Of a stretch of 8,692 bases of DNA, positions 7,382-8,692 are shown in pieces. How positions within the stretch are numbered: position 1 is the stretch's first letter; every line of letters starts with the position of its first letter. Source of the DNA: Proteobacteria bacterium UBA2996 (lineage in GTDB: Bacteria > Pseudomonadota > Gammaproteobacteria > Arenicellales > UBA868); NCBI GenBank assembly GCA_002346525.1, contig DDZY01000107.1:17473-26164 (forward strand). Direction: 5' to 3'. The notes under the pieces were generated by a model. The model did no database searches and was not told where the DNA came from. It saw nothing but the letters and a program-made list of their open reading frames with translations. The translations under genes and the position numbers were made by a program.

Positions 7382-7404
7382 CCGTTACGCCCATGGAAGC
7401 CGCT

Positions 7405-8030
7405 CTAAAGTGTTTCCAACAGCCGGTTCGCAGCTTCAGCCAGTGTCCTTCGTCCGATGAACAGCTGCCACTTGCGTCCGCCATGCTCATGGAAAAGATA
7501 CGCGGCACGCACCCCTGCCAATAGAACCGCCCGAACCTTCAGCACAATGTCGTCATCTCTTAAATGCTGTTGGTTGCCCCGGATCATGATCTTAGGCGTC
7601 AGCGTGCTCACAGTCGTTGTATAAACCCTGGCGAAAGCGGCAACCGCTTCCGGAGAGCCCGGATCCCGAGCGAGCGACTCATCTTGCAGATGGACCAACT
7701 CAGCACGAAGACATGATGCTACGGGGTGGTTGCGCCGGAGGCGCTTTTGGATATCGATCAGGGCGACCGTATATCGCAATCTTTCAACCGTCGATGGATC
7801 AGGGTGTTTTCGTCCCAAGTCGGGCAAGCCCGCATAGACGCCGTGCACCCCCCTAACGCGACCTCGGGATCGGTCTGATTCAGGATCAGAATGCTGCCAA
7901 GTGCGCATCGTAACGGCTCCGTCTGGGCATGGCCCCGCCGGGCGAGTTCCTGGGCCAGCATGGCGCATTGAGAAACTCCGGCCAGCGCCAAAACGCGCTG
8001 TGCCGTGATTGTCCGTTGCCCCCCGGTCAT
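7405..8030 (-). pseudogene. hflD: hflD (high-frequency lysogenization protein HflD), split by a single-base frameshift
   Basis: HflD is a peripheral inner-membrane protein, studied in E. coli as a modulator of lambda CII that promotes its breakdown by FtsH; its own cellular role is unclear. Two frames together cover the family. ATG 8030 reads 61 normal residues, including VLALAGVSQCAMLAQELA and ALGSILILNQ, where E. coli has ITLALAGICQSARLVQQLA. From 7847 down to the stop at 7405-7407 a second frame gives 147 residues, including RLRYTVALIDIQKRL and KVRAVLLAGVRAA, where E. coli has KVRATLLAGIRAA. The join falls at six G on the minus strand (7853-7848). A seventh G would restore 208 residues, against about 213 in E. 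coli. As written, the upstream frame adds 29 unrelated residues and stops at 7758-7760. AGGCAAGG precedes the ATG, and the oxidoreductase stop lies 39 nt upstream. Both halves look well conserved, so an assembly error is as likely as real decay. Confidence 0.85.
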
Positions 8031-8069
8031 CAACCTTGCCTGAACAGCCAGGGGCGCTTCGAACAGCCG

Positions 8070-8692
8070 TCAAAGCGAATGCAGAGACTCATCGATACGT
8101 TGGCGGACTTCATGTGCCACCTGCAGCGCCCGTACCCCCGCTTCTCCGTCGACAACGGGATGCCGACTACTCCTGACGCAGTCGACGAAATCCTCCAGTT
8201 CTGCGTCCAATGGGGGTCGAGGCGTTACCTGAATCGATTCGCTGATGATCGGCGCAAAACCGCCGGCTTCCGGACGCGATCCCGGACGAGCCACGTCGAT
8301 CTGTTGGTCCTCAAAATTAAGAGCGAGATAGCAGGATTCCGCGAAAATACGAATTCTGCGGAATTTCTTGGATGATACGCGGCTGGCCGTCACATTGACC
8401 ACTGCCCCGTCTTCAAACTCCAGCCGGGCATTGGCGATGTCGACATGATCCGTTATGACGCGCGCGCCGACCGCCGAGATATAACGCAGCTCTGAAGACA
8501 CCAGAGACAGGACGATGTCGATATCATGAATCATGAGATCTGTAACGACGTCTACATCAGTGGCTCGGGCGACGAATTCTCCCAGTCGGTGCACCTCCAT
8601 AAAGCGGGGCCGATCCAGTTCAGCAGCAAGCCGAACCACGCCCGCATTAAATCGTTCGAGATGACCGATCTGCAACAGGGTTTTGGATCTGT
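8070..8692 (-). CDS. Gfo/Idh/MocA-family NAD(P)-dependent oxidoreductase, C-terminal part (runs off the right edge)
   Basis: The frame is open to the window edge and shows 206 residues, so the N-terminal Rossmann domain lies outside. What remains is the C-terminal alpha/beta domain. It begins with QIGHLERFNAGV, a typical first strand after the Rossmann fold. DLMIHDIDIVLSL follows, the segment holding the conserved His/Asp pair at the active site, then a sheet with ARLEFEDGAVVNVTASR. The end is AELEDFVDCV with PVVDGEAGVRALQVA, the usual closing helix region of sugar dehydrogenases. The GHLERFN and HDIDI pattern recalls nucleotide-sugar 3-dehydrogenases of the GnnA type encoded near lipid A genes, but without the cofactor domain or flanking genes the substrate cannot be named. 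An apparent TTG start at 8675 is internal, not the real start. The gene probably shares a transcript with hflD downstream. Confidence 0.85.
   Translation of the reverse strand, partial: RSKTLLQIGHLERFNAGVVRLAAELDRPRFMEVHRLGEFVARATDVDVVTDLMIHDIDIVLSLVSSELRYISAVGARVITDHVDIANARLEFEDGAVVNVTASRVSSKKFRRIRIFAESCYLALNFEDQQIDVARPGSRPEAGGFAPIISESIQVTPRPPLDAELEDFVDCVRSSRHPVVDGEAGVRALQVAHEVRQRIDESLHSL

Noticed and set aside
7382..7404. Bidirectional terminator between the convergent NRDE gene and hflD
   Set aside because: The 23-nt gap has no stable stem followed by a T-run on either strand.
7405..8073. A single 222-residue gene starting at TTG 8073
   Set aside because: Its first 75 or so residues are a wrong-frame reading of the HflD N-terminus and match nothing recognisable. 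The HflD pattern is recovered only by joining two frames at the G-run.

Overview
The window looks like chromosomal core sequence from a gammaproteobacterium. The reverse-strand run rlmE-ftsH-folP-glmM-tpiA-secG, followed by the first bases of a tRNA-Leu, is the order I recall from Pseudomonas-like genomes; E. coli has the same run without tpiA. A divergent yhbY beside rlmE and an hflD homologue point the same way, since HflD is largely a gammaproteobacterial protein. The genus cannot be fixed from this sequence. Every assignment rests on reading motifs by eye, with no database search.

Layout. Positions 1-19 (minus) are the 5' end of a tRNA-Leu cut by the window edge. Positions 68-5488 (minus) hold secG, tpiA, glmM, folP and ftsH. 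Spacing is tight (tpiA/secG overlap by 4 nt, folP/glmM are 4 nt apart), except for a 166-nt gap before tpiA. rlmE follows upstream at 5577-6224 (minus). A 54-nt divergent gap separates it from yhbY (6279-6569, plus) and a TANGO2/NRDE-family gene (6596-7381, plus). The NRDE gene converges on hflD (7405-8030, minus). Upstream of hflD is the C-terminal part of a Gfo/Idh/MocA oxidoreductase that runs off the right edge. No stretch above 300 nt lacks a gene.

How the genes relate. The block combines 23S rRNA 2'-O-methylation (RlmE), ribosome assembly (YhbY), membrane proteolysis (FtsH), protein export (SecG), folate synthesis (FolP), amino-sugar supply for the cell envelope (GlmM) and triose-phosphate interconversion (TpiA). 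These are housekeeping functions in a conserved cluster, not a single pathway.

The one clearly abnormal object is hflD. It is split into two frames at a run of six G (minus strand, 7853-7848). One extra G would give a continuous 208-residue HflD. This is either a homopolymer sequencing or assembly error, a real frameshift mutation, or, less likely, a slippage site. I see no mobile element, CRISPR array, phage gene, toxin-antitoxin pair or previously undescribed system here.
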